Below are positions 1 to 8,972 of a stretch of 64,000 nt of DNA, piece after piece; the stretch's first letter is position 1, and every line of letters begins with the position of its first letter. This DNA is from Rhizobium oryziradicis. Lineage in GTDB: Bacteria; Pseudomonadota; Alphaproteobacteria; Rhizobiales; Rhizobiaceae. The notes under the pieces were generated by a model. The model was not told where the DNA came from. It ran no database searches and saw nothing but the letters and a program-made list of their open reading frames with translations. The stretch is taken from the NCBI RefSeq assembly GCF_001939045.1, contig NZ_MKIM01000028.1, positions 372,001 through 436,000 on the forward strand, in the 5' to 3' direction. The translations under genes and the position numbers were made by a program.

Positions 1-165
1 TTGGAAAATGCATTGGTTGCGGTGGACAGCGCCCTTTATGCTGCGAAGCATAGCGGCCGCAATCGCGTTGTACTTTTCGATGAGCGGTTGGGTGCAGGTG
101 GTGCAGAGGCAGGCGAGCCTGCCGAGACCATGGCTTTTGGCGCAATATTGAGCCCGCAGGCGTGA
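1..165 (+). CDS. C-terminal end of a GGDEF-domain (diguanylate cyclase) protein, 5' truncated
   Basis: The frame is open from the first base and stops at 163-165, giving the last 54 residues of a protein that begins outside the window. The residues VDSALYAAKHSGRNRVVLFD match the end of a GGDEF domain (the A-LY-AK-GRNRV block), which makes cyclic di-GMP from two GTP. A non-conserved tail of about 26 residues follows. The catalytic GGDEF motif and any sensor domain lie upstream and cannot be seen, so activity cannot be judged. The TTG at base 1 is an internal codon, not a start. Confidence 0.8.
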   Translation: MENALVAVDSALYAAKHSGRNRVVLFDERLGAGGAEAGEPAETMAFGAILSPQA

Positions 166-208
166 TCTGGTCTGGCGAATGTAATATCCGCTGGGAAGTG
201 TGATTGAC

Positions 209-242
209 AGCGCCGCGCCCCATCTATGGCACGGCGCTTTAG
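209..242 (+). terminator. Hairpin after the GGDEF gene
   Basis: AGCGCCG (209-215) pairs with CGGCGCT (232-238) and is followed by TT. It lies between the convergent GGDEF and glutathione transferase genes and could stop both transcripts. The T tract is weak. Confidence 0.5.
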
Positions 243-282
243 CGCTTTATATGTTCTGCATGATTTTCGCTTTATGAAGCAA

Positions 283-906
283 TCATGCGGTCGGCTTCTC
301 GATTGCGGTATTATCAATCGCTGTTGCGCGACGGAATGCATCTCGATCGGTCATCCGTGCGACATAGTCTTTGAATGCGGGGCGCTTCTCAACGCCGCAC
401 ATATTCATCTCGAAAGACAGATGGGATGCGAGGTAAAGATCGGCTGCGGTAAATGTGCTGCCGGCAATGTAGGGGCCAGCCTTGATGGCAGCCTCAATGG
501 CATCGTGCATGACAGCCATATTGCCATAACCCATCATCGCGCGCTTGTCGTCGGGCACAGAGAATCCGCAGACGTTGTTGACGACAGCGGCCTCCATTGG
601 TCCCGATACAAAAAAGAGCCAGCGATAATAGGCACCACGATCGTTAAGCGGCGGCGCAAGGCCTGCATCTGGAAACGCATCGGCCAGATAGGCCAAAATT
701 GCGGGCGTTTCCGTGACGACGGTGCTGCCGTGGCGAATAGCGGGAATTTTTCCAACAGGATTGATCGACAGAAACTCTGGCGACTTCATTTGCGGGCCAT
801 AGGCGACCCATTCGGTTTTGTAGGGCTGGCCAATTTCTTCCAGCATCCAACGGACCATACGCCCGCGCGACCTTGGATGGGTGTAAAGCGTGACTTCCGC
901 GCTCAT
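283..906 (-). CDS. Glutathione S-transferase family protein
   Basis: 207 residues, a normal length for a cytosolic GST. The N-terminal thioredoxin-like half runs from the first strand (VTLYTHP) through the likely active-site region SRGRMVRWMLEE to VGKIPAIRHG, with the cis-proline of the GSH site, and TETPAILAYL, where the E-T/S pair binds the gamma-glutamyl group. The C-terminal half is helical and contains FTAADLYLA, the GST N-capping box. It would conjugate or reduce substrates with glutathione in the cytosol; the substrate cannot be read from sequence. The gene stands alone and is convergent with the gene to its left. Confidence 0.88.
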   Translation of the reverse strand: MSAEVTLYTHPRSRGRMVRWMLEEIGQPYKTEWVAYGPQMKSPEFLSINPVGKIPAIRHGSTVVTETPAILAYLADAFPDAGLAPPLNDRGAYYRWLFFVSGPMEAAVVNNVCGFSVPDDKRAMMGYGNMAVMHDAIEAAIKAGPYIAGSTFTAADLYLASHLSFEMNMCGVEKRPAFKDYVARMTDRDAFRRATAIDNTAIEKPTA

Positions 907-957
907 GATGATCTCCTGGAGGGCTGTAGCTCTTTATTTTTGTTGCATAATTTTATC

Positions 958-993
958 TCTAAACCGATCCCGGTTTAAAGAATGATGCAATAG
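958..993 (+). repeat. Dispersed palindromic element, copy A
   Basis: AAACCG-ATCC-CGGTTT (961-976) followed by AAAGAATGATGCAATAG. Two related copies sit at 11431-11470 and 29011-29043 (reverse). All three share a six-base inverted repeat with a four-base centre and then a conserved ATTATGC-like tail. Copy A lies upstream of the GST gene, beside the icd terminator. It could be an operator, a promoter part or an interspersed repeat. Confidence 0.5.
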
Positions 994-1022
994 AAAAAAG
1001 CCCGGCGCTGAGGCCGGGCTTA
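994..1022 (-). terminator. Rho-independent terminator of icd
   Basis: Read on the minus strand, AAGCCCGGC, a short loop and GCCGGGCTT are followed by a run of six T. It sits about 20 bases past the icd stop codon. Confidence 0.8.
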
Positions 1023-1042
1023 ATCTCTTGAAAATTATCGGC

Positions 1043-2257
1043 TTAAGCAGCCATGGCCTTCTTCAGGTTTTCATCAACCTTGTCGAGGAAGGCTGTTGTC
1101 GACAGCCATGGCTGATCAGGGCCGATCAGCAGCGCCAGATCCTTGGTCATGAAGCCGGCTTCAACCGTGTCCACGCAAACCTTTTCAAGGGTGAGGGCAA
1201 ACTTGGCCAGTTCGGCATTGTCGTCCAGCTTGGCGCGGTGAGCAAGGCCACGAGTCCAGGCGAAGATCGATGCGATCGAGTTGGTCGAGGTTTCCTGACC
1301 CTTCTGGTGCTGGCGATAGTGACGGGTCACAGTGCCATGCGCAGCTTCGGCTTCAACCGTGCGGCCATCGGGCGACAGCAGAACAGAAGTCATCAGGCCG
1401 AGCGAGCCGAAGCCTTGAGCAACGGTGTCAGACTGCACGTCGCCGTCGTAGTTTTTGCAAGCCCAGACGTAGCCACCAGACCACTTCAGAGCAGAAGCCA
1501 CCATGTCGTCGATCAGGCGGTGTTCATAAATGATGCCGATTTCTTCGAACTTGGCCTTGAATTCAGCCTGATAGACTTCTTCGAACAGATCCTTGAAACG
1601 GCCGTCGTAAGCCTTGAGGATGGTATTCTTGGTGGACAGGTAAACCGGCCATTTGCGCATCAAGCCGTAGTTCATCGAAGCGCGGGCGAAATCGCGGATC
1701 GAATCATCAAGGTTGTACATAGCCATGGCAACGCCTGCGGAAGGGGCGTCAAACACGTCCTTCTCAATCACCTGACCGTCTTCACCCACGAACTTGATGG
1801 TCAGCTTGCCCTTGCCGGGGAATTTGAAATCGGTTGCCTTGTACTGGTCGCCGAAAGCGTGACGGCCAACAACGATGGGCTGGGTCCAGCCTGGAACGAG
1901 GCGAGGAACGTTTTTGCAGATGATAGGCTCGCGGAAAATAACGCCGCCGAGGATGTTGCGGATTGTGCCGTTCGGGCTCTTCCACATTTCCTTCAGGTTG
2001 AATTCCTTCACGCGGGCTTCGTCTGGCGTGATGGTTGCGCATTTGATGCCAACGCCATGCTTTTTGATGGCGTGCGCAGAATCAATCGTCACCTGGTCGT
2101 TGGTGGCGTCGCGGTTTTCAACCGAGAGGTCGTAATATTCGATTTCCAGATCAAGGTAGGGCAGGATCAGCTTTTCCTTGATGAACTGCCAGATGATGCG
2201 GGTCATCTCATCGCCGTCGAGATCGACGACAGGGTTTGCAACCTTGATCTTTTGCAT
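1043..2257 (-). CDS. icd: NADP-dependent isocitrate dehydrogenase
   Basis: 404 residues, the length of the homodimeric NADP-type enzyme common in rhizobia. It oxidises isocitrate to 2-oxoglutarate and CO2 in the TCA cycle, in the cytosol. Family hallmarks visible are [16 protein letters not shown] at the N-terminus, the substrate-loop region [42 protein letters not shown] and [14 protein letters not shown] near the cofactor site. The start ATG at 2257 is preceded by an AGGAAA-type ribosome site. It is a single-gene unit with its own terminator at 994-1022 and is divergent from trmJ. Confidence 0.97.
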   Translation of the reverse strand: MQKIKVANPVVDLDGDEMTRIIWQFIKEKLILPYLDLEIEYYDLSVENRDATNDQVTIDSAHAIKKHGVGIKCATITPDEARVKEFNLKEMWKSPNGTIRNILGGVIFREPIICKNVPRLVPGWTQPIVVGRHAFGDQYKATDFKFPGKGKLTIKFVGEDGQVIEKDVFDAPSAGVAMAMYNLDDSIRDFARASMNYGLMRKWPVYLSTKNTILKAYDGRFKDLFEEVYQAEFKAKFEEIGIIYEHRLIDDMVASALKWSGGYVWACKNYDGDVQSDTVAQGFGSLGLMTSVLLSPDGRTVEAEAAHGTVTRHYRQHQKGQETSTNSIASIFAWTRGLAHRAKLDDNAELAKFALTLEKVCVDTVEAGFMTKDLALLIGPDQPWLSTTAFLDKVDENLKKAMAA

Positions 2258-2528
2258 GTGTTTTCCTCATCATTAGCGCGGCCTTGAAATGCGCCGCATC
2301 GGAGTTTGAATAATCCGGGTTTGCCTATAGCATTCTCAAAGCTCAAGGCAAACAGGAAGCGGTGTCCGCGTCTGGAATTTCCCGCAAGTCGTTTCAAATT
2401 ATGTAGCGTACCCGCAAATTCGACGGGTTTTGTCGAAGGCCGGGCAGCCTCCGCTCTTGCCTTTTGCGCCATTTATGCCCATTCAGGCGACAAAAAACCG
2501 AAACTCGGTGACATTCAGGACGAAAACC

Positions 2529-3365
2529 ATGGCAGGCACCAACTCAGAACGCGAACTCATTGCCGAAGGTCCGGCGATCATTCTGGTCGAGCCGCAATTG
2601 GGTGAAAATATCGGCATGGTGGCCCGCGCCATGGCCAATTTCGGCCTTGGAGAACTGCGTCTGGTCAATCCGCGTGATGGCTGGCCATCGGATAAGGCCC
2701 GCTCGGCGGCATCCAAAGCCGACCATGTGATTGATGGTGCGGTGGTGTTTGATACGCTGGAAGAAGCCATTGCGGACCTGAACTTTCTCTACGCCACCAC
2801 CGCCCGCCAACGGGATAATTTCAAGCCTGTGGCCTCTCCCGTCACGGCAGCCTCCACCTTGCGTACGCGTTTTAATGCTGGTCAAAAAACCGGCATTCTG
2901 TTTGGCCGCGAAAAATCCGGCCTGACCAATGAAGATGTGGCGCTGGCCGACGAAATTGTCACCTTTCCAGTCAATCCCGCTTTTGCTTCGCTCAACATTG
3001 CCCAGGCCGTGCTGCTGATGTCCTATGAATGGATGAAGTCGGGCATGGATGATGTGACCGCCACGCCGTTTCAGGAAATTGATCAATTGCCCGCCACCAA
3101 GGATGAGGTGATCGGCCTGTTTGAGCATATGGAAGATGCGCTGGATTCACGCGGATATTTCCGCCCTGTCCATAAAAAGGCACGAATGGTCGACAATCTT
3201 CGCGCCGTCTTGTCAAAGCGCGGGTTTTCGTCGCAAGAAATTAAGGTGATGCGCGGCGTGATATCGTCGCTCGATCGGTTTTCGCGCAAAAACCCTCGCG
3301 GGGCAGGCGCGCCTTTGGATGAAGCGGGTGAGGGAAGTGATGTTGATGACGGCGTTGAAAGCTGA
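2529..3365 (+). CDS. trmJ: tRNA (cytidine(32)/uridine(32)-2'-O)-methyltransferase, SpoU family
   Basis: 278 residues from ATG 2529. A longer reading from 2430 adds 33 residues of poor quality; ATG 2529 has CAGGA about ten bases upstream and begins the conserved core. Three SpoU/TrmH motifs are visible: motif 1 [22 protein letters not shown], motif 2 [20 protein letters not shown] and motif 3 [12 protein letters not shown], which together make the trefoil-knot SAM site. It methylates the 2'-hydroxyl of tRNA position 32. The C-terminal part (about 190-278) is a helical tail typical of TrmJ. It overlaps murI by about 26 bases, so the two are probably translated in a coupled way. Confidence 0.9.
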   Translation: MAGTNSERELIAEGPAIILVEPQLGENIGMVARAMANFGLGELRLVNPRDGWPSDKARSAASKADHVIDGAVVFDTLEEAIADLNFLYATTARQRDNFKPVASPVTAASTLRTRFNAGQKTGILFGREKSGLTNEDVALADEIVTFPVNPAFASLNIAQAVLLMSYEWMKSGMDDVTATPFQEIDQLPATKDEVIGLFEHMEDALDSRGYFRPVHKKARMVDNLRAVLSKRGFSSQEIKVMRGVISSLDRFSRKNPRGAGAPLDEAGEGSDVDDGVES

Positions 3366-4185
3366 TCCGAAACCTGTTTTGTTTTTTGATTCCGGTATTG
3401 GCGGCTTGACTGTGCTGCGCGAAGCGCGGGTTTTGATGCCCGAGCGCAGTTTTATCTATGTGGCAGATGATGCCGCTTTCCCCTACGGCAATTGGGAGGA
3501 GGAGCCGCTCAAGCGCCGAATCGTCGATTTGTTCGTCACACTTTTGGCGAAATATGATCCGGAAGCGGTGATTATCGCCTGTAGCACCGCTTTCACACTG
3601 GCGGGGGCCGATCTGCGGGCCACCTTTCCTGACATGCGGTTTATTGGCACTGTTCCGGCCATCAAACCTGCTGCAGAGCGCACGCGCTCCGGCCATATTT
3701 CTGTCCTGGCCACGCCCGGCACGGTGAAGCGTGCCTATACCCGCGATCTTATTCAATCCTTTGCCGGTCAATGCCATGTGAATCTGGTCGGCTCGCAAAA
3801 TCTGGCACGGCTGGCGGAAGACTATATTCGCGGTGACGTGAAGCCAGACGCCGAGTTTTTACACGAGATTGCGCCGTGCTTTGTGTCGGAGGATGGCGCG
3901 CAAACCGATATCATTGTGCTGGCCTGTACGCATTATCCCTTCTTAGCCAATGTGTTTCGCCGCCTTGCACCTTGGCCTGTGGATTGGCTTGATCCCGCAG
4001 AAGCAATCGCAAGGCAGGCCAGACGGCTGGTGCCGTTGATTGATGGACGCTCAACGCAGCCGGATTTTGCTGTTTTCACCTCTGGCGATCCGGGCTTTGC
4101 CACCCGCCGCCTGATGCAGGGCTTCGGCTTGTCCATGGATCAATCGGTATCGTCCCCTCACAACCAAGGGGACTTTTTCCTTTAA
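3340..4185 (+). CDS. murI: Glutamate racemase
   Basis: Makes D-glutamate from L-glutamate for peptidoglycan. With a start at ATG 3340 it is 281 residues; ATG 3346 and 3319 are alternatives, but GAGGGA at 3330-3335 favours 3340 or 3346. The phosphate/substrate loop [12 protein letters not shown] and [11 protein letters not shown] are present. The two catalytic cysteines are C81 in ACSTAF (canonical ACNTA, so the Asn is Ser here) and C196 in LACTHYPF. The start lies inside trmJ. The last residues (SPHNQGDFF) are encoded by a terminator hairpin, see 4152-4178. Confidence 0.92.
   Translation: MLMTALKADPKPVLFFDSGIGGLTVLREARVLMPERSFIYVADDAAFPYGNWEEEPLKRRIVDLFVTLLAKYDPEAVIIACSTAFTLAGADLRATFPDMRFIGTVPAIKPAAERTRSGHISVLATPGTVKRAYTRDLIQSFAGQCHVNLVGSQNLARLAEDYIRGDVKPDAEFLHEIAPCFVSEDGAQTDIIVLACTHYPFLANVFRRLAPWPVDWLDPAEAIARQARRLVPLIDGRSTQPDFAVFTSGDPGFATRRLMQGFGLSMDQSVSSPHNQGDFFL
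4152..4178 (+). terminator. Intrinsic terminator inside the 3' end of murI
   Basis: GTCCCCT (4152-4158), loop CACAACC, AGGGGAC (4166-4172) and then five T. The murI stop codon follows at 4183-4185, so the hairpin is translated as the last residues of MurI. Confidence 0.75.
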
Positions 4186-4421
4186 ATGTACATAGGGCAG
4201 GAGATCTGTTCAAATCTCCCAAGCATGTCGCGTTCAACCGGGATCAGTTGATCGATAACCTACATGGGCGACAAAAGGATAAAGCGCGGCTCGGCTCAAC
4301 CCAACAAAATGTGCCACGCTTTATGTGAAAATACACATCTGCATTTGGATTGCGCTCAGGATTTGTGCTAAAGCTTGGCCCCCGCCGCCTTTTGCGTGGC
4401 TCCTATGAGATTTTAAACAGC

Positions 4422-5714
4422 TTGATCGCCGAAATTGTTATTGTCGCCTTGCTCACCTTGTTGAACGGGTTGTTGTCAATGTCTGAGCTCGCGGTTGTTT
4501 CCGCCCGCTCTGCCCGCCTTAAAGTTCTGGCGGAGGCCGGGCATAAAGGGGCCGCTACGGCAATCAGACTCGGTGAAAACCCAGGTCGTTTTATTTCCAC
4601 CGTGCAAATTGGCATCACCCTTGTGGGCGTTCTTTCCGGTGCTTTTTCCGGTGCCACCCTCGGCTCGCGTTTGACCCAGTGGTTAAGCGCGCAAGGAATG
4701 ACTGAGCCGCTTGCCAGTGCTTTGGGCGTTGGCTCGGTGGTTGTTCTCATCACCTATCTTTCACTGATTGTCGGCGAGCTTGTGCCCAAGCAGATTGCCC
4801 TGCGCAATCCCGAGCTTGTGGCTGCGCGCATGGCTGGCACCATGGTTGTGCTGTCCCGGATTTGTGCGCCGCTGGTTTGGTTGCTGGATGGCTCGGGCCG
4901 TGCCGTTCTGGCACTGCTTGGCCAAAAGGGCAGCGGCAATGGCACGGTGACGGATGAGGAAATCAAAACCGTGCTGGCTGAAGCGCAAAGCGCTGGCGTG
5001 ATTGAATCGGAAGAATCGCAAATGATCTCGGGTGTCATGCGCCTTGCCGACCGCACAGCACGCGGCCTGATGACGCCGCGCCGCGACGTTGATGCCATTG
5101 GCGTTGATGATACCGTGGACGAAATTCGCGAAAAGCTCAACGAGAGCCAGCACTCACGCATGCCGGTGCGCAATGGCAATTCCGATGAAATTATCGGCGT
5201 TATGCCGGTCAAGAGTTTCTATGATGCGCTGGCGCGTGGTGCTGATATTGATATTCGCGCCTTGACCCATGAAGTGCCGATTGTGTCTGACCTTGCCGGA
5301 GCGATTGATATTATTCAGTCCATCCGTAAAACCAGCCAGCATATGGTGCTTGTTTATGATGAGTACGGCCATTTCGAGGGTATTGTCACCTCTGGCGATA
5401 TCCTTGAAGCCATTACCGGGGCCTATCAAGAGGATGGCGAAGAAGAGCCAGCGCTGTTGATGCGCGAGGACGGGTCGTATCTTGTCGCGGGCTGGACGCC
5501 GATTGATGAATTCGTTGAGCATATCCGCGTTCCGGTGGATGATGACCCTGATTTTACAACGGTTGCAGGCTATGTGCTGGATGAACTGAAGCGCATTCCA
5601 TCGCTTGGCGAAAGCTTTGTCAAAAACGGCTGGAAATTCGAAGTGGTCGATCTGGACGGTCGCCGCATCGATAAAATTCTTGTTTCGCCGGTGCCGCTGT
5701 CCGATCCTGATTGA
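4422..5714 (+). CDS. Hemolysin/CorC family membrane protein (CNNM-CBS pair-CorC_HlyC)
   Basis: Begins with a DUF21/CNNM membrane domain (about 140-180 residues, several hydrophobic helices, with LLSMSELAVVSARSARLK typical of its first loop), then two CBS domains (MTPRRDVDAIG onward and GAIDIIQSIRKTSQHMVLVYDEYG) and a C-terminal CorC_HlyC transporter-associated domain (LVAGWTPIDEF onward). Proteins of this build are linked to Mg2+/Co2+ efflux or homeostasis; the hemolysin name is historical. The frame extends to TTG 4350, but the family normally starts just before the first membrane helix, which fits TTG 4422; neither has a clear ribosome site, so the start is uncertain. It is monocistronic. 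Confidence 0.85.
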   Translation: MIAEIVIVALLTLLNGLLSMSELAVVSARSARLKVLAEAGHKGAATAIRLGENPGRFISTVQIGITLVGVLSGAFSGATLGSRLTQWLSAQGMTEPLASALGVGSVVVLITYLSLIVGELVPKQIALRNPELVAARMAGTMVVLSRICAPLVWLLDGSGRAVLALLGQKGSGNGTVTDEEIKTVLAEAQSAGVIESEESQMISGVMRLADRTARGLMTPRRDVDAIGVDDTVDEIREKLNESQHSRMPVRNGNSDEIIGVMPVKSFYDALARGADIDIRALTHEVPIVSDLAGAIDIIQSIRKTSQHMVLVYDEYGHFEGIVTSGDILEAITGAYQEDGEEEPALLMREDGSYLVAGWTPIDEFVEHIRVPVDDDPDFTTVAGYVLDELKRIPSLGESFVKNGWKFEVVDLDGRRIDKILVSPVPLSDPD

Positions 5715-5819
5715 TCGCTTAAGATTGCCTGTGGGTTTTGCCAACAAGACCCACGCAATCCCTTTGTTTTCTGCTAATGGATCAGGCTTGATCGGGCATG
5801 CGCCCGCTTTCCATCTATA

Positions 5820-7355
5820 ATGAGGGTTATGACGTTGCAGGTCGGAATCGATATGGGAACAGTGTCGGGTGGCCAACCCGCCAAGCTCGATATCGAGGAA
5901 CTGCTGGCAACGCGCTTGCTGGTGCAGGGCAATTCCGGTTCAGGCAAATCCCATCTTCTGCGGCGCTTGCTGGAGCAATCAGCCCAGTGGGTGCAGCAGA
6001 TCATCATTGATCCTGAAGGCGATTTTGTTACTCTTTCTGATAAATACGGCCATTTGGTTGTCGATGGCGAGCGCAGCGATGCGGAGTTGATCGGCATTGC
6101 CAACCGCATTCGCCAGCATCGCGTGTCCTGCGTTTTGACGCTGGAAGGGCTTGATGTTGAGCAGCAGATGCGCGCTGCTGGCATTTTCCTCAACGGCTTG
6201 TTCGATGCCGATCGTGAGTTCTGGTATCCGGTGCTGGTGGTGGTGGATGAGGCGCAGATGTTTGCGCCCTCCGTGGGTGGCGATGTGTCGGAAGATGCCC
6301 GCAAACTGTCGCTCGGAGCCATGACCAATCTGATGTGCCGTGGCCGTAAGCGCGGCTTGGCAGGGGTGATTGCCACCCAGCGCCTGGCAAAGCTTGCCAA
6401 AAACGTGGCGGCTGAAGCCTCTAACTTCCTGATGGGCCGCACGTTCCTTGATATTGATATGGCCCGTGCTGCCGATCTTTTGGGCATGGATCGCCGTCAG
6501 GCTGAAATGTTTCGCGATTTGAAGCGCGGCAATTTTGTCGCCCTCGGCCCTGCATTGTCGCGCCGTCCGCTGCCGATTGTGATTGGTGATGTGGAAACCT
6601 CGGCGCGCTCTTCCAGCCCCAAGCTGATGCCGCTGCCTAATGCGCCGCAGGACGTGGAAGACCTGATTTTCACGCCCGATCCTGAAGAGTTTACCAGGCC
6701 ATTGACCCGTCGCGTGACACCGGCACCGCGCCCGACCACGGATATTCTGGCCGAACTATCGCGCGCAACGCCGGTGATGAGCGAAGAGGTTATGCCGTCT
6801 CGCCCATCCGCGCCCGAAATTACCCCGGAGGCCCGCGAGGAAAAAATGGCGGCGGTGCTGAGTGAGATACTCGATGATCCGCAGGCCGCCTATCGCACCG
6901 ATGCGGTGCTCTATCAGGAATTTCTGGTGCGCTCACGCATGCGGCGAGTGGGCGGCCCGCCGATGCCGATGGGCGAATTCCGCCGCCGTGTGGCAGTGAC
7001 CCGCGCAGGCGTGGATGATGAAACCGCAGCGTCTGAAGGTTGGCAAACGGCACTGTCCCTGTCCATGCGCGTCTCCGATGATTTGCAGGGCGTGTTTTTG
7101 CTGATGGCCAAGGCAGCGCTTCGCAACGAGCCATGTCCATCGGATTTGCGCATCGCCCGCGCCTATGGCACCCATTCGGCCCGTCGCGCCCGCCGTCTGC
7201 TGGGCTATTTCGAAGAGCAGGGTTTGGTGGTCGTCCATACCGATTTCTCCGGCAAGCGCATTGTCGCTTTCCCGGATCTGGAAGCCGAGACGCAGCCAGG
7301 AGATGCAAACGGCAGCGATGATGACCTTACAGATGGTCGCAGTGCTGCGGAATAA
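5820..7355 (+). CDS. HerA-like ATPase (DUF87, FtsK/HerA superfamily)
   Basis: 511 residues (ATG 5829 is an alternative start). Walker A is GNSGSGKSH (residues 37-45), Walker B is VLVVVDEAQMF, and an arginine/sensor segment GVIATQRLAK follows, as in HerA-type hexameric ATPases that pump DNA. The central part (about 290-350) is a low-complexity Pro/Arg-rich linker, and the C-terminal 150 residues look like a helical, possibly winged-helix region (RSRMRRVGGPPMP; AYGTHSARRARRLLGYFEEQG). No NurA nuclease or Sir2 partner is adjacent, so the role (DNA processing, repair or chromosome handling) is open. Confidence 0.75.
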   Translation: MRVMTLQVGIDMGTVSGGQPAKLDIEELLATRLLVQGNSGSGKSHLLRRLLEQSAQWVQQIIIDPEGDFVTLSDKYGHLVVDGERSDAELIGIANRIRQHRVSCVLTLEGLDVEQQMRAAGIFLNGLFDADREFWYPVLVVVDEAQMFAPSVGGDVSEDARKLSLGAMTNLMCRGRKRGLAGVIATQRLAKLAKNVAAEASNFLMGRTFLDIDMARAADLLGMDRRQAEMFRDLKRGNFVALGPALSRRPLPIVIGDVETSARSSSPKLMPLPNAPQDVEDLIFTPDPEEFTRPLTRRVTPAPRPTTDILAELSRATPVMSEEVMPSRPSAPEITPEAREEKMAAVLSEILDDPQAAYRTDAVLYQEFLVRSRMRRVGGPPMPMGEFRRRVAVTRAGVDDETAASEGWQTALSLSMRVSDDLQGVFLLMAKAALRNEPCPSDLRIARAYGTHSARRARRLLGYFEEQGLVVVHTDFSGKRIVAFPDLEAETQPGDANGSDDDLTDGRSAAE

Positions 7356-7394
7356 AAGCTATGGTCACATCTCTGGTGTTGAAGAGTGTGACGG

Positions 7395-8321
7395 ATGATG
7401 ATGTTCAGGCGGCGTTTGTTTATGACACTTTTGGCCGTTAGTCCTTTTGCACAGGCTTTTGCCAATCCGTTGTCGACCGATGCTGTGCCGCTATGGCCAG
7501 CGGAGCCACCGGGCGGTGGCGGGCCACAAACGGATCAGCAAAGTGATCCTCATGGTCCTATCTCGCATGTTGCCATACCGACCTTGCACATGGTTCGGCC
7601 CGTAAAGCCAAACGGCACGGCCGTGCTGATTGCTCCGGGTGGTGGCTATCGGTTCATTGCAGCAAAGCACGAAGGCGAGGCGGCGGCCAAATGGCTCGCT
7701 GAGCGCGGCATAACTGCCTTTGTTCTCACCTATCGCTTGCCGGGTGAAGGCTGGACAGCAGGCCCGCTTGCTCCCTTGCAGGACGCGCAGCGCGCTTTGC
7801 GCTTGATCCGCTCCCAAGCTGCAAGCCTTGGTCTCAATGAGACGAAAATCGGCTGCATGGGTTTTTCAGCCGGCGGGCATTTGATGGGCATGCTCTCAAC
7901 CCGGTTTGATGACACAACCTACCAGCCCGTGGATGCAACAGACCGCCTATCGGCGCGGCCGGATTTCTCGGCGTTGGTCTATCCGGTCATCACCCTCAAA
8001 CCACCCTATGATCACACATGGACCCGCATGAAAATGGTGGGCAGCAAGCCAACACCGGATGCGGTGGCGGAATGGTCGGTAGAAATGCAGGTGAGGGCCA
8101 ACGATCCCCCATTTTTGCTTGTGCATGCCAAGGATGATCCCGTGGCGAAATTTGCGAATTCCCTGTTGATGCAAGCGGCTTGCGAAAAGGCAGGTGTGCC
8201 GGTTGAGCTGATCACGCTGGAAACTGGAGGTCATGGCTTTGGCATGGGGCAGACACAAAAAGACCCGGTGGTCTGGACCTCGGGTCTTGAAGATTGGCTG
8301 CATCGGCGTCAGTTGCTGTGA
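7395..8321 (+). CDS. Exported alpha/beta hydrolase (acetyl-esterase / BD-FAE type)
   Basis: 308 residues. The first about 24 form a signal peptide (MMMFRRR then a hydrophobic stretch ending AQAFA), so the enzyme is likely periplasmic. The fold shows an oxyanion loop APGGGYRFIA (instead of HGGG), the nucleophile elbow GFSAGGH, the acid in HAKDDPVAKF and the catalytic His in TGGHGFGMG. This layout matches acetylxylan-esterase-like and endoxylanase-associated hydrolases that remove acyl groups from polysaccharides. The substrate is not known. Three ATG codons are stacked at 7395-7403; any could be the start. Confidence 0.8.
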   Translation: MMMFRRRLFMTLLAVSPFAQAFANPLSTDAVPLWPAEPPGGGGPQTDQQSDPHGPISHVAIPTLHMVRPVKPNGTAVLIAPGGGYRFIAAKHEGEAAAKWLAERGITAFVLTYRLPGEGWTAGPLAPLQDAQRALRLIRSQAASLGLNETKIGCMGFSAGGHLMGMLSTRFDDTTYQPVDATDRLSARPDFSALVYPVITLKPPYDHTWTRMKMVGSKPTPDAVAEWSVEMQVRANDPPFLLVHAKDDPVAKFANSLLMQAACEKAGVPVELITLETGGHGFGMGQTQKDPVVWTSGLEDWLHRRQLL

Positions 8322-8324
8322 CGG

Positions 8325-8909
8325 TTATTGCCGCGTTGCCATGATGGCGTGCCACTCTGTCGGCAATTGGTCATAGCCAGAACCAAGCCACGTTTCATGC
8401 GTTAAACTTGCCCATTGTCCACTGCTGGACCAGAGCTGTTTGAGTTCGCTTTCGCTCAAGTAATTATAATAACGACCCAGCCCATCCAGTCCTTCGCGCT
8501 GGCCGCCTTTGAAGCTCGCCCACACACATCCACCAATCTTCAAAGCGCGATGAATCCGACTGATAATGTCGGGCAGGTCAACACGCGAGGCATGCAGAAG
8601 AGAAGCGCTGGCATAAATGCCGTCATAGGCTTGGTCTGCGTCCAATTCAGTGAACAGCATTTGGCGCACAGGTTGCCCAATCCATTTCTCGGCCTCATCG
8701 GCGAGTTCTCTGGAGCCGTCTGTGGCATCGACACAAAAACCTGCCTCCAGCATCGCTTTTGCATCGACACCACTGCCGGTGCCCAACTCTAGAATGGTTC
8801 CCCCTGCAGGCAAGTGCTGGAGAAAGCTGTCCAAACGTGGATTAACGGTACCGTGTGAAACGTATTTTACGGCATTCTCGGCATAGAAATCCAATGTCTT
8901 ATTGTTCAT
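8325..8909 (-). CDS. Class I SAM-dependent methyltransferase
   Basis: 194 residues. Motif I is ILELGTGSGVDAKAML, followed by the acidic end of strand 2 (VDATDGS), YDGIYASASLLH as motif II and a VWASFKGG strand, i.e. a standard Rossmann methyltransferase (Methyltransf_11/25 type). No target-recognition domain is present, so it most likely acts on a small molecule. It lies tail to tail with the esterase gene (3 bases apart). The substrate cannot be inferred. Confidence 0.8.
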   Translation of the reverse strand: MNNKTLDFYAENAVKYVSHGTVNPRLDSFLQHLPAGGTILELGTGSGVDAKAMLEAGFCVDATDGSRELADEAEKWIGQPVRQMLFTELDADQAYDGIYASASLLHASRVDLPDIISRIHRALKIGGCVWASFKGGQREGLDGLGRYYNYLSESELKQLWSSSGQWASLTHETWLGSGYDQLPTEWHAIMATRQ

Positions 8910-8972
8910 TCTGCCTTACCTTGAATCCTTACTTGGCCAGATTTCGAGATTGGTATTGCTTTGAGTGCGAGC

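Noticed and set aside
1028..2287. Long open frame antisense to icd (about 419 codons)
   Set aside because: It mirrors the conserved icd gene and contains no recognisable domain; it arises from codon bias on the opposite strand.
2430..2528. Longer N-terminus of TrmJ
   Set aside because: The 33 extra residues are not like the family; ATG 2529 has a better ribosome site and begins the conserved core.
5820..7355. HerA-NurA or Sir2-HerA defence system
   Set aside because: The ATPase has no nuclease or Sir2 gene beside it; flanking genes are housekeeping or unrelated.
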